A model generated the notes under the pieces. That model was not told the DNA's origin. It saw nothing but the letters and a program-made list of their open reading frames with translations, and did not search any database. Source: Cephalotus follicularis (Eukaryota > Streptophyta > Magnoliopsida > Oxalidales > Cephalotaceae). From it: a stretch of 64,000 nucleotides of DNA. Position numbers and translations under genes: made by a program. Location: assembly GCA_001972305.1 (NCBI GenBank), contig BDDD01000040.1, positions 656,926-720,925 on the forward strand, written 5' to 3'. Positions 22,618-34,642 of this stretch are shown one piece after another. Positions within the stretch are counted from its first letter, which is position 1; each line of letters opens with the position of its first letter.

Positions 22618-23659
22618 AATAGTTTTCTTTTTTCTTTTCCCTTGCTTTGTACTTTTTTAGCAATACAACTTGTAACTTCACTAAGTATTAATGAAACGCA
22701 ATGTTTTTTCACCTCAGCTCTCTTTCGTATGCTTTATTTTTTGCGTTGAATGCTCAGGCACTAACTGATACTTGCAATTTCCCTAGGATAATTGAACATG
22801 AGTAATACAACCTGAACACCCATTTTAGCATCATTGTTCCCCTTGGGGTCTTTAACTTAGTCTATTTCGTAGACCTTTTGTTTTGACCTTACAATTTTTA
22901 GGCCTAATTACCCAAGCTCTGTAGTCCCCTTAGGACACATTATTTCAAAGGCACTTAGATAATAAGACTTAGTCTTTACGAGTTCTGTTGTGTTCGTAGA
23001 CCAAGTTTCAGGTCTGCTCGGGCAAGTTCTTATGGGTTTTTCGAGCAGTGTCTCGTCTAGTCTGTTATATTCTAGACCAGGTCGCCTGAGCTTGCAGTCC
23101 ACTTAGGGACACTTGTTTCAAAGTATTCAGTCCAACGAACTTGATCGTTGCGAGTTTTTATGGATTTGCCTCTCATGACACGATATGGTTGTGGTCGAGC
23201 ATTGAAATGATGACCAGTGTTTGCTCTCGTGTGAGTCTTATTGCTTCCTTGGAAGTATTTTATACGTGTGGTCTTTGGTGCTCCTCGGGGGGAGTCTTTA
23301 GTGCCCCTCGTGGGGAGTCTTGGGTGCTCCCCTAGGGGGAGGCTTTTTTGCTCCCCTAGCGGGAGGCTTTGATGCTCCTCGTGGGGAGGCTTTACTTGAA
23401 TCGAGACCTTGGTCTATTTTGAATACTCCCTTGGGAGCATGGTCGGGCATGCCTATATTAAAGCTTCATGGTTGAGGGAGTTGATCAGTGGCTGTTCAGA
23501 GGTTTAAGGACATGAACATTGGGCCTCCGGTCCCTTGCAAACTTGGAACTATGACCTTTACACACAATTTTTGAGAAAAAAAATTCAATATTATTGACAT
23601 TCTTGAATTTGCACATCTTACAAAAATCATTGGTAATACTTCCTCAAATGCTCGGCATT
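22618..23659. repeat. Interval between convergent accessory gene and integrase, with hairpin array
   Basis: No coding sequence is supported. At 23244-23437 eight short hairpins are spaced about 22-37 bp apart, for example CTCCTCGGGGGGAG (23281), CTCCCCTAGGGGGAG (23327) and CTCCTCGTGGGGAG (23375). About 22913-22955 and 23091-23127 are diverged direct repeats (CCCTTAGGACAC / CACTTAGGGACAC followed by TTTCAAAG). This is the 3' untranslated zone for both transcription units. Confidence 0.7.
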
Positions 23660-24712
23660 TCAAGCTCTGGGAATCTCCCTGCCCCCTATAGTTTCAAGTT
23701 TGAATGTTCCTGGACAGAGCACTCTCTTGACCTTGTATGGTCCTTCCCAGTTATGGGCTAGTTTTCCTCTGGTACCGGTTGGATCTGCAATAGCTGAGTT
23801 GCGTAGGACTAGGTCTCCGTCCCTTAGTGGTCGGGGGTGTACCCTTTTGTTATAGTAACGGCACACCCTCTGTTGGTATGCTGCAACTTTGATAGCTGCC
23901 TTGTCTCTGAGTTCTTCCACTAAGTCGAGAAGGGTTCTCAGCCCTTATTCATTATTTTCTTCGTTGAAATGTACGACTCTTGACGACTGTACACCAATCT
24001 CAACCAATATCATAGCTTTAGCTCCAAAACAAAGGCTGTATGGGGACTCACCAGTTGTGGTCCGAGGAGTTGTTCTATAATCCCATAGCACACTTGGTAG
24101 CTCATCTGTCCATCTTCCCTTACTATGCTCCAGGCGCTTCTTTAAGCCCGAGATGATTTCTTTGTTGATCACCTCGGCTTGACCATTACTCTGGGGATAG
24201 GCTACTGAGGCTACCTTGTGCTCTATTCTCCATTCTATGCAAAAATCATGGAACGCCTGGCAATCGAACTGCTTCCCATTATCCGAGACTATTACTCTTG
24301 GGACTCCAAATCTGCAGATGATCGATTTCCATATGAAGCTCTCCGTGTTCTTCTCTGTGATTATGGCAAGGGGTTCAGCTTCTACCCACTTGGTGAAGTA
24401 TTCCACTGCCACAATGAGAAACTTCCTCTGCCCCGTTGCCACTGGTAATGGTCCAACGAAGTCCATCCCTCACTGTGCAAAGGACCATGGGGCTGTGATG
24501 GATGTCAGGCGTTCTGAGGGCCTCATGCTTATATTGGCATACCTCTGACATCTATCGCACTTCCTCATGAAGTCTATAGCATTCTGGTGCATGGTAGACC
24601 AGAAATAGCCCTGCCTCAATAACTTGTGGGACAAGGTTCTGCCCCCCATGTGATTGCCATAGACTCCTTCATAGACTTCCCTTAGAGCATAATCGGCCTC
24701 TAGGGGAGTCAT
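23660..24712 (-). pseudogene. Tat-lineage gypsy integrase
   Basis: Zinc-binding N-terminus in 24470-24712: VYEGVYGNHMGGRTLSHKLLRQGYFW then CDRCQRY, an HHCC finger. Catalytic core in 23945-24466: MDFVGPLP (first Asp), VIVSDNGKQF (second Asp) and NGQAEVINKEI (Glu), so the DDE triad is kept. The C-terminal part (23660-23920) has YYNKRVHPRPLRDGDLVLR and NWEGPYKVKRV. Stops divide the three parts; the first, a TGA near 24467, sits where gypsy integrases have Trp (TGG), just before the DFVGP block. It would integrate the cDNA in the nucleus if intact. Confidence 0.92.
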
Positions 24713-25496
24713 ACTCCTCAGCCAGGGATACGAGAAATACCTTTTGTAGAGGATCCCGTCTCGGAGCTAGTATCTATTTGCTCTGTACACCAGTTTTCTT
24801 GCTTCAACAGGGTCCTCGGGGCAGAATCCTGTTCCTCAGCCAATTGATGAATGAAGTCATCCAGTTTGGCTCATGTGGTGCATCTATGTCCATCATGTCT
24901 GTATCCCGAGATGGTAGGCCTATCCAGGTAGTCCATCGGCACTGTTTTATTTCCCTGTAACTCATCCGCTGTTGCTTACTTGGACAACTGGTCTGCTCGG
25001 ACATTTTTTGCTCTGGGTACTTTCATGACTCTAATTGTTTAGAAGGCTGGCCTTAAACTCTAAAAGTATGCTAAGTACTTATCCATGGAATTTTCTTTGG
25101 CTTCATACTCACCACTCGCCAAACCAACTACTAGCTGAGAATCACTGGAGGCTTCTATTTTTTGAACCTCCAAGTGCTTCGCTATTATCAGCCCGGTAAT
25201 CAGAGCTTCCCACTCGACTTCATTGTTTGTGGTCTTGAATCCAAACCTCATAGCGTACTCTATGGTCCACCCATCTGGACTTATTAACACCAATCCTGCT
25301 CCACTGTCGGAGACACAGGATGAGCCATCCACGGACAACTTCCATAACCCCTTCTTTTCTACAGAGGTGTATTCTTCCATACACTCCGTAAGTGTATGAT
25401 CTCCTACAAAATCTGCCAATACCTGTGATTTTATTGCTGGTCTGGCTTCAAACTTCACATCATACTCGCCTAGTTTGACCGACCACTTGATTAGCC
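24713..25496 (-). pseudogene. Additional (archaeal-type) RNase H domain
   Basis: The open stretch 25060-25458 encodes KGLWKLSVDGSSCVSDSGAGLVLISPDG, FGFKTTNNEVEWEALITGL and IEASSDSQLVVG. These are the DGS, NNEAEYEAL (here NNEVEWEAL) and SDSQL boxes of the second RNase H found in Tat-lineage polyproteins, with the active-site Asp/Glu/Asp visible. Sequence toward 24713 is degenerate linker. The upstream joint to the RT-RNase H polypeptide is interrupted by the solo LTR at 25502-28785. Confidence 0.85.
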
Positions 25497-25501
25497 TTCC
25501 T

Positions 25502-28500
25502 TATAACGATCCGCATTAATTTTTGGGTAATTTATGTTTGGGCTTGGGGGATTTTTTTTTTCTTTTTCTCCTTGGTTGTGGTTGGCTTGGGCTTCTTTCC
25601 TTGGAGAAATGTTAGTTTGGCTTGGGCTTGGTGGAGGCCCAATGGTTGTTATGGTCAAGAGATAAGAGATATTTGTTTAGTGTTGGGAAGTGTGCAAAGC
25701 TTGCTTAAGAAGCTTGGCAGTTGGCTTTCGGCAGACGTCTTATCCATCATCTCACGCCTGAAGAAGCATTTAAGAGAGTGAGATTTCATCTTTCTTCTTT
25801 TTTCTTCGTCTTTCTTCTGAAACTTTGATCGTTGTTTGAGGTTGGGACTTTCTTTCACCCGTCTACGCGTCTAGCAGGTGAGTGTCCTCCTCAGTACGTT
25901 TTGGTGCGTCGCATGGTTGGTGCAGGCACGATATTTGAGGCCGAGGAAGAGCTTCGCCTTGGTTTTCATGGATGTATGTGGTTCATGCATAGCTTCAGAG
26001 ATGTTGTTCATGGTAGATAAGCGTTGTTGTGTGTTGATCTTGCAGAGGAGGATCTAGGCACGGAGTCCGCACAACGAGGAAGCTAGCTGAGGAAGCTACT
26101 GATACTAGTGAGCGGGATGTTCTTCTTTCTATCAATTGATAACTGAGAGTTTATTGTTTATATGCCCTTCCATGATATTATCTTTGACTAGGATTTCTTC
26201 TCCTGTCATCTTGTTGATATTGCATGTGAATACTGTTGTTTTCGAGCTGAGGGCTCAATGCCTGGGTTGAACTTGTTGTTTCCCCTTTCTGTTTAAGTAT
26301 TCATGCTTTATTTGATATCATGTGTTGTTATCCTTGGGTACTGGTTACTGGTTACTTGGTTATGTATAAGACTTGTTGTGGCTGATAGGGGAGTGGGCGT
26401 TTGATCCCGATTCCTTTCAGCAGTGCCATTGTCTATGATGAGCTGTTGAGTGTGACTGTGCCTGGGTTCCATACTCGGATCTGCTCATTTCATTGGTCTA
26501 TGATGGAATGATGTGTGGGGGCAGCTGTGGATCCGCTATCTTCTCTAGTCAGACCATAATGGAGTCCTTGGGCATGAGATTTTCGGCACGAGATGGTCTA
26601 AGTGGTGATACACTTACCTCTGAGTCGATGTTCTCCTCTATCATCTCGTCAAGGGTGGAGCTGAGCGGTGATTCGCGAGCCCCTTGGACGATACTAACAC
26701 TATGTGATTGCCGACGAGTTAGCTCCTCGATTGATGTTCATATGGTGTAGTGCTGAGCTCGTGATTGCCGACGGGGGTGGGCTTGCATAGCCCCTCGATC
26801 GATGTTCATGGAGTGAGGTGCGCCAATGTGTGATTGTCGGGGAAGGAGTGCTGGCGTAGCCCTTCTACCGATGTTCATGCGGTACTCTGGAAGTGGGTAT
26901 CTATATGCGTATATGAGGGATGTGTACAGTCTTGTAGCCCATGACCGCGTTGATGGAACGTCAACAGAGTTGTTATTTGTGCTCACCGAGGGCTATGGAA
27001 CTGTGTGAGTATGATGTGTGCATGTGCGTGTATGGAATGTGCTTGTGATTGATACAGTACCAGTAGTCCCCTTGATAATTGTTGATCCTTAGAGTTGATC
27101 TTTTGTTGATCCTTGGAGCCCTGACATGTTCTGACATATAACCTGTTGTTTATCTTCTTTCCTTGAGGTCGGTCATTGAGTTGGTAGCTCTGACGTCTCC
27201 TCGGGTTTTCCTTTGTATCGATATCCTTGTATATTTTCACCTCTGCCTTGTTTTGTTGAGCAGGGGATATGGGTTGTCCTTTGGCCCAGTTGGGGTAAGG
27301 CACATTTACCTTGGTTCTTGGCACCCCGGTGGAAATGGGTTTGCTCAGGATATTCCTTGATCTTACTCACTAGTCAGTTGGACTAATCCCCTCTCAGTTT
27401 TGTGTGCATAGGGAGCGAGGTAGCAAGGTTCTTGAGACCCACTAAGGACAGCGTGTTGAAAGAGATAGACGCCGGACGCAGCACCTTAGGATGAATCCTA
27501 GGCCACGGGCACCTTCATGCATTTGGGGACATTCTTGGGGTTTTTGTATAGACTTGTTGATGTCTATGTTTTGTAAAACCTTCTTTTGTAAACATGTATA
27601 TGATTTTTGGATGTTGTGGGTCCTTGGCATTTTGCCCGGGACCGTATATAATTCACTTGTTTTATATACTTTGTTATTATGAGCTATTTTCCCAGCCCTG
27701 GAGCTGGTTATGCTAAGTGTTTGGGCGTGCAGGGACGACGTATGAGTTCAGGGGTCGTTTGACCCTGGGCAGAGGAGCAGGTCTCCCCAGCCCTGGCCTT
27801 GGTGAAACTTCAGTGTTTCTCCCCGGGGCCTTTTGTGCGTGGCACCTCTGCTGAGATCCGGGGGAGGGGTGGCTATGTTCATGGTAGTCAAACCTTAGGT
27901 TGACTTCGCAGCTCGGGTTGGTTGACCCTAAGCTGAGGTCTGGTGGCATCCCCGGGTGTTGTCCCCCGGCATGCCCGCAGGCGTTAAGTGGGAGTAAGCA
28001 GTTTTGTTTAGTTTTGCCCGTCCTCACGACCTCGGACCAGCTCGGTCCCTGAAGATGTTTTGGTGGGTGAACCCTGATGGATCCCCTGGGTACCTGACCG
28101 GGGTGAGATTCCATCTCCTTAGTGTAAGTTGAGCATTTGGGGGACCTCGAGTAATGGTCCCATGCTTGGCGTTTGTCCCCGGGCCCTTGTGTTGATCCCA
28201 GACTTAGCTTATGATAAAGGTTGTTGTTTTCTTGTGCTTGGGCATATCCTTGTTTGTATGGGTCATGCCTGGGGAGGACATGCACGAGGATGGCTCGTCC
28301 AGGGAAGGCATGTCTTAGGATGGAGGTGCAGGCCTGGCTTGTGATACGTCATGTTGTGTTGGGTGGTGTTGGCATCCCCTGCCCGGGACCCCATGCAAGA
28401 CGTAGTGTTACGTTCTTTGCCCTGGCTTCCTCCCCCGGCATGTTCCTTTAGTGGAACGGTGAGTTTGGGCAATGGTTGTTGCGTGTGTCCCCTTTAGTTA

Positions 28501-28785
28501 AACGGTGAGTTTTGGGAATGGTTTTATGTAAGGGTTATTTACAGTTTTGCCATTCCTTTTTTGTCCCTTCTTTGCCGTGTGTTTCTTCTGGCATTTCTTG
28601 TTTTTATGCCTTAGGTGCATTTGGCCTAGGGAGCGCGGCTCTCCTCGGCAACGTGTTTTTAGCGCCTGCCCTGACCTTAGTGTTAGCCTTTGTTTGTTGG
28701 GGTTTTGGTTAGGGATCCAGGTGGGGGATCCTTCCACCTGGCACCGCCGTCCTCGGGCGTGGGCGCTCGGGAACGGGGCGTGTCA
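25502..28785. repeat. Large solo LTR (3284 bp), gypsy type, TSD TTCCT
   Basis: Flanked by TTCCT at 25497-25501 and 28786-28790, exactly where the Tat polyprotein is split; the coding sequence resumes in frame on the other side. It begins TATAACGATCCGC and ends GGGGCGTGTCA. The start looks like a decayed TGTAACGACCCGC of Tekay/Del-like chromovirus LTRs. A tandem repeat of about 60 bp (three copies, each with ATTGCCGACG/ATTGTCGG and GATGTTCATG) lies at about 26700-26890. All open frames inside are spurious. Confidence 0.85.
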
Positions 28786-30952
28786 TTCCTGAGAGGTCTG
28801 GCTTTGTTAGTACTTGCCTCAGTGGCTGGTCGAACAGGACCATGATAGTATGAGATTGGAAGTATGGCCTCAGCTTCCTTGCTGCTATGATCAAACCATA
28901 AGCAAATTTTTCTACCTCCAGATACCTCCCCTCAGCATCATCCAAGGCTTTGCTGACATAATATACTGGCTTTTGAACTTTCGCATCCTCTCTGACAAGC
29001 ACTGCACTCACTGTGTCCGTTGTCGCCGTAAGGTAAAAATACAAATCCTCCCCATTCTTAGGTTTTGATATCAGAGGAGGAGAAGCCAGGTATTCCTTCA
29101 ACTTGTCGAAGGCTGCTTGATATTCTTCTGACCAAGAGAACCCCTTAGGATCTCTTAATACCTTGAAGAAAGGGAGACACTTCTCTGCTAACTTTGAGAC
29201 AAACATGCTCAGGGCTGCTATTCTTCCATTCAATTTCTGTATATCCCTGATGGTCTGAGGAGGCCTTATGCTTTGCACTGTTGAAATTTTCTCTGGGTTG
29301 GTCTCTATCCCCCTACTTGAGACCATGAACCCGAGGAACTTACCAGAGGTGACCCCAAAAGTACACTTGGAAGGATTGAGCTTCATTTTATATTTCCTTA
29401 ACACTCCAAAAGTTTCCTCCAAGTCTTTAATGTGGGGGCTCCTTGCTAGCGTCTTGACAAGCATGTCGTCAATATAAACCTCCATGTTTTTCCCGATCTG
29501 AGGCTCAAAGATCTTGTTGACCAACTGTTGGTAGGTTACCCCGACATTCTTCAGTCCAAAGGGCATGACTTTGTAACAGTACATACCTCTATCAGTGATG
29601 AAGGCTGTCTTATTCTTGTCAGGCCCATACATGGGGATTTGATTATACCCCGAGTAGGCATCCAAGAAGCTCAGCATCCTGTACCCTGATGTTGCATCCA
29701 CCAACTGATCAATCTTTTGGAGGGGGAAGTGATCCTTTGGGTAAGCCTTGTTGAGGTCTGTGAAGTCAATGCACATCTTCCACTTGCCATTTGTTTTTTT
29801 GACTAGGACCGGGTTTTCTAGCCAGTCTGAATAGTGCACTTCCCTGATGAACCCCGCCTGTAATAGCTTGCTCACCTCCTCAGCTATTACTTGCTGCCTT
29901 TCAGGAGCGAAGTTCCTTTTCTTTTGCCTGGTCAAAGGCCTCATAGGATCCACACTTAGCTTGTGCACGATCACTTCTGGGCTGATCCCAGGGACCTCAT
30001 CTGCCGACCAAGTGAATACATCTTTATTATTTCTGAGGAACGTTATAAGTTTCCCTTTCTCCACCTCTCCAAGTTGTGAGCCGACTTGGATGATTTTTTC
30101 TTCATCTCCCTCCTCCAAGGGCACATGTAGCACTTCTTCCACAGGTTTTGGACGTTCAGGTTCCACATCCCCTCTGAGCTCCACGTTTGTTATAGACAAG
30201 GCCTTCTCCTTCCCTTTGTCCATCACTGTAGTTTTGTAGCATTGTCTTGCTACATACTGATCTCCTCTGACTTTCCCCACGCCAAACCTCGTTGGGAATT
30301 TCATCACCAAGTGTCTCGTAGACACTATTGCCTCCAACAAGTTCAAACCTGGACGCCTGACTATAGCATTGTATGGACTTGGTGTATCCACTACCAGGAA
30401 TGTCATCTGCACCTGGATCTGAGGTGGGGCCGTGCCTGTAACCAAGTATAGGTCGATGGATCCCAGAGGATGGACCATCTCCCCTGCAAAGCCAACCAGT
30501 GGGGCCTTCACGAGCCTGAGTTGGTCGGTCGGTATCTTTAGCTTATCAAATGCATGTTTATACAAGATATCGGCCGAGCTCCCGCTATCAATTAGGATCC
30601 TCTTCAAAGTGAAAAGTTTCACCAGAAGAGTTACTACCACTGGATCATCATGAGGGAGACGTACTCCCTCATAGTCCACCTCGGAAAAGCATATCACATC
30701 CTCATCTCCACCAGTTTTTATCCTCTTGCTATGCTGAATCTGTTGCACTGTAAGGGATTGCCTTCCATAGGCCTTTTTAGCATTTTTATGGTCGCCACCA
30801 GACGCGACCCCTCCAGAGATGATGTGGATGACACCTCTGGGTTGATGCTGCCGCTCCTCCGGCTGTTGTGGAGCCTCTTCTCTGCGCTCTCTCCTTTGTT
30901 GAGGAGCATTCCTATCCACATACTTGGGTAGGTGTCCCTTGCGAATAAGGTC
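28786..30952 (-). pseudogene. Tat-lineage protease, reverse transcriptase and RNase H
   Basis: The 736-residue open frame begins at 30919; its last part, 28709-28785, is read-through into the solo LTR. Aspartic protease motif ILIDSGSSADILY is at residues 109-120. The RT core has KWKMCIDFTDLNKAYPKDHFPL (379-400), FLDAYSGYNQI (418-428) and VYIDDMLVKT with the YIDD box (482-485). RNase H follows with FSWSEEYQAAFDKLKEYL and YYVSKALDDAEGRYLEVEKFAYGL. This is the longest undamaged coding block of the window. A TAA at 30950-30952 separates it from gag. Confidence 0.93.
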
Positions 30953-31339
30953 TTATATCTGATTCTTTAGCTGCCTGCACTCCTCGGTATCGTGCCCGTG
31001 GTCACGATGATACCGGTAGTATTTCTCTGTGTCCCTCTTCTCAGCTGAGGACCTCATAGGTGCTGGCCATTGGATGGGGACCTTATCTTTCTCCACCGCA
31101 AGTATCTTGGTACGAGACTCTAGGAGAGGGGAAAAGTTGTTGTATGCAGGGATGGGCGCCCCTCCCCTTGGTGTCTCCTCTCTCCTAGAGATTTTATGCC
31201 TGAGGTCATCCTTGTAGAGCTCAGACCTCTCCTTCCTCTTCTCCTTCTTTGCAAGATTTCTGTTCATCGCTTGCTCAACATCTTCAATGTTCGTAGCCCT
31301 GCTAGAAACCCGTTGTTGGCTTTTTGCCACCCCTTTAAT
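30953..31339 (-). pseudogene. gag remnant of Tat element A, internally deleted and truncated
   Basis: Encodes NIEDVEQAMNRN joined directly to KKEKRKERSELYKDDLRHK, then RREETPRGGAPIPAYNNFSPLL, KDKVPIQWPAP and the knuckle region YYRYHRDHGHDTEECRQLK. In element C the first phrase (about 63000) and the second (about 63740) are separated by the whole retrotransposon gag domain, so A has lost that domain by deletion. The 5' end is cut by the copia LTR at 31340. Confidence 0.88.
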
Positions 31340-32160
31340 TGTATTAAAGATTAATGTTTCGATGATTAAACAAACAAGTAACAATCAAGAAATACTTATA
31401 TGCATGTTTTGATATCATACAAATTGATATACTTTGATATACTCACTTGGTTGTATGTTGAAAGTGTTGCAAAGGTTCTAAATTGCAAAAACAGAGCAAA
31501 GCGTCGACTCTTTGATCAAAGCGTCTGCTCTTTAAGGTACAAAGCGTCGACTCTTTGTGCAAAGCGTCTACCTTCTCAGGCAGAGAACAAAATGGCAATT
31601 ACAAAATGGATAACGCGTCGACTCTTTAGGTAAAGCGTCGACTCTTTAAGTCTGACAGCAGACTCCAACATGTTGACGCCTGCGCTTTGAGCTGAAGATT
31701 CAAATTGGGAGCCCCAACGGTCACATGACCGTCGACGCTTTAGGCTACTCCGTCGACGCTTTGGCCTGCTGACAGAACACCAGAACTTGTTTTTAAGAGC
31801 CATTCTTTATGCAACAACTTCCAACACTTCTCCAACGGATCTATTGCTTCACCAACGGCTATAATCAACATAAAGCTATAAATACAAGCCAAGAAACAAG
31901 ATCAAACAACCAAGTAATCACTTGAACAACATTTTTGATCATCCAAGCTCATACTTGCACATCTACAAAGAGAAAACAACATCAAGCTAGAGTTTTACTT
32001 TTTCATATCCAAAGCTTGCAACTTTCTTACACTTTCATATCCAACCTTTAAGAGATTATTGTAAACACAAAACCAATCCTTTTCTATCATCCATTGTATT
32101 TGAGGGGAGTGAACCCTTGTAAGGTTTTTCATTGATTTACACCCGGAAGTTTCAAGGACA
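31340..32160 (+). repeat. Truncated copia-type LTR with CGTCGAC repeats
   Basis: Begins TGTATTAAAG where Tat gag ends. Positions 31500-31760 hold about ten motifs such as AAAGCGTCGACTCTTT and CCGTCGACGCTTT. The 3' part (about 32095-32150) has GAGGGGAGTGAACCC, the reverse complement of a block in the SIRE-like LTR at 5442-5791, showing the opposite orientation. The right end is not defined, and no PBS follows. Confidence 0.65.
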
Positions 32161-33485
32161 TGCCAGTGTGCCCCTCCATTACAATGCTAGGCAAAAGCAA
32201 AAGTGACCCAAAACGTCTTTTTTGCTCATCATTTCTATATAAATGTTATTGTTCTCTACTTTTCAGTTGTTTAAATTCGATTGGTAAGCATGTTCTCTTC
32301 TCAATTTTTTTCTCAACTATGCAAACGAATATCAAATATATAGCTACCCAATTAGGGAACTTGTTGGATATATTCTGCCAAACAATTTGGTTGTGGCTTT
32401 AGATTCTTAAAATCACTGTGACAAGACAGGAAACAACATCTTTAATAAGGTATCTTTCACGTGAGGCCAACTCCCAAAGTCTTAGCTATAGACAATAAGA
32501 GGTTGTAGAGCTGATTGATTGTCTCTCAACCAATGCTTTTTGCCATAGAATGTATTTATAATTACCCATGTAGCTTTGCCATTAAGAAAAATAACATTCT
32601 CTAAACAGTTATGAACAGAAAAAACATATGGCATGAGGTATAACGTGCATGGAGTGCTCTTGAAATCGTTAATAATAGGGTACATAATAATCAAATTTAT
32701 TACCCAAGTGAAGATATTAATGTCATTATTAAAACAACAAACCAAAAGAAAGAAAGAAAGAAAGAGGAAAGGAAAAACAGAATCATTATTTTGCCCATAA
32801 TTTGTGATTAGAACAAAACCCTTTTATTGTCGGCCTCATGCAAACCATACGTAGGGCAACAACTAATAATTTAAGTTTGGCTTTGTTTTATTCTCTTCTT
32901 GAGTTCCTTTTACAATTCCAAAGATGATTCTAGTGAGCTAACAGATTCCCCAAAAAATTGAGCTTTCATTTCTGTTCCCATGACCAAACCTAATACATAT
33001 TCTTTTTTATATGAACAATATGTATCTAGCTAGGGTAGGTAATTAAGTTATTAACTATAACTATGTTATCAATACCTTTAATATACTAATTCTAGATCTT
33101 CACTATGATTTGGCAGCTAGCTACTCCTAACTCCCCTCTTTCATTCTTTCAAAGACAGCAACCACCACCAACTTATTAGTGCTAGAGTATCATATATTTG
33201 TGACTCCTTTTTAACTTTCGGCTAGACTCAACTGTTTAAACTTCTCTGTTTCATTGCTTGGTTTGTCTAGGATACTGTCATGTATAAAGTTTCCCCATTA
33301 ATTGATTGGTAATGACACATGGTTTGTCTCTTCTGTTGCAATTAACAGTGAAGTAATTGCAAACTGTAACAAGAATAAAAAAGAGAGTGGCATTAAGTAA
33401 CTTCATGCAATTGCTAAAAGCAGGATGAGAAATTTAAAGGAGTAACATGGTCATTTATACATTACAATTTAAGAAAAAGAGATAA
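32161..33485. other. Non-coding, no gene supported
   Basis: AT-rich sequence with a short (GAAA)n tract near 32745-32770. No domains, LTR termini or splice-consistent coding blocks were recognised. Confidence 0.5.
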
Positions 33486-34036
33486 TGTTTGTGTAAGTGT
33501 TAAATTCGTGAATTGAGAAAAATATGGAAGAGAATTTCAATTGAGAATATAAATTGACAAATTAAAACAAGAACTAAGATTGAGAAATGAGAAATGAGAA
33601 TTTAGAAGAACGAAATGAAAATTGAGAGAAAATTCTTGATATTGTTTAAGTAAATCATATCGATGATTTCAAGATATTTCAAGACCCCTATTATAAAGGT
33701 TTCTTCACATATTTATAGACATAATAGACGATCAAGATCAATTCTTCATTAACTTATACAATGATCTTCTAATCTTGACAAGTGTCACAACATAGATTAG
33801 TTATAACTAAAATCCCTGATTTTATGGAGACGCCACGTGCACTCTCACATGGCCTTCTTTCTTCAAGAATTGTCTCACGCCTTCATGGCTTACACGCCTT
33901 CAAACCATTCGTATTATAACTTATATATACATCAAAACATTCGCGCCTCTCCTCTAGTTATATGAAGAGTCATTTATTGACGTGACATAAAAAGGTATTT
34001 TGATCTTCTCTAATTAGTTAAATTACGTTATAAACA
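33486..34036 (-). repeat. 3' LTR of Tat element B
   Basis: The right end is firm: ACGTTATAAACA at 34025-34036, matching ACGTCATAAACA ending at 48604. The left end is a guess at TGTTTGTGTAAG (33486). On the minus strand a TATA-like TCTATAAATATG lies near 33705-33720. Similarity to 48430-48604 covers CTCACGCCTTCATGGCTTACA, CTCTCCTCTAGTTATAT and GAGTCATTTATTGACGT. Confidence 0.7.
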
Positions 34037-34642
34037 TTTAGCCCCCTGACTCTTTATAACTATATTTATATTTGCAAAGAGTCATAAATCCTTCACACTT
34101 CTTCAACTCTTAAACCCTAACTTTTGACCTCTATCTCTCTCTCCTTTGCGTCGTCATCCACCATTTTACTACTTTCAAACTGCTCTTCTATTCACAAAAT
34201 CGCTCCCAAAACCAAATCCCCTGCTAAAACTTCAAAATCTCCAAAGGATTCTCCAGTTATTTCTTCTAACCATTGGCATCTATGATTCAATATAGAAACC
34301 AACGATTTCTAGAGTATATGTTCTTCACCACAATAACTCTCTTCTTCTAGGTCAAGAATATGAATCAAACAATGCTTATGAAGTCCAACCTTCTTCTGTT
34401 TTGGGTCTTCGTTGGGCTCGTGGTGACTAACCTTTGTCATTTGTTGAGTTTCAATCTTTTAGCCAACCTTCTCTTGGATGGAAAACATGGGTAAAATATG
34501 TTTTAAACAATTAGGAAGATGTTGCTCTTCTGCAAAGAACTGGAGTTTACAATGTCATTCGTATCTCTCAAGATCTTCATGTTAACAGAGACAAAATGTG
34601 TCTCCTAAATTTTCTAGCCAGGTGGTCCACTCAGACTCATAC
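34037..34642 (+). pseudogene. 5' part of the antisense PMD-UBP gene
   Basis: Transcription would run rightward from beside the 3' LTR. A TATA-like AACTATATTTATATT (about 34066) precedes a pyrimidine-rich leader. The frame that crosses the nested insertion reads DVALLQRTGVYNVIRISQDLHVN and NFLARWSTQTHT, and resumes after the nested element at 41791 as FITSFG. This matches the start of the plant mobile domain (family phrase RWCPETHTF). Upstream frames are disrupted, so the true start is not assignable. Confidence 0.6.

Larger units (their letters stand above)
17465..31339 (-). mobile_element. Tat-lineage Ty3/gypsy retrotransposon A with antisense accessory gene
   Basis: The minus strand carries gag (31339), protease-RT-RNase H, a second RNase H-like domain and integrase, then a long 3' region with a plus-strand gene, then the 3' LTR (17465-17907). 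RT before integrase defines Ty3/gypsy, and the extra RNase H between RH and INT is the hallmark of the Tat lineage. The 5' LTR, PBS and gag start are lost where a copia LTR abuts at 31340. Solo LTRs are inserted at 18997-20427 and 25502-28785. The LTR is homologous to that at 61878-62376. Confidence 0.88.

Noticed and set aside
28709-28785. C-terminal 25 or so residues of the 736-residue RT frame (Pro/Arg-rich)
   Set aside because: Read-through into the inserted solo LTR, not part of the element's protein.
25572-28792. Many open frames of 60-190 residues, including 27713-28285 (-)
   Set aside because: The whole interval is a solo LTR flanked by a 5-bp TSD; the frames have no family signal.
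31500-31760. GTCGAC (SalI site) repeats as a cloning or linker artefact
   Set aside because: The motifs are diverged, embedded in longer palindromes, and occur at many loci in biological LTR contexts.
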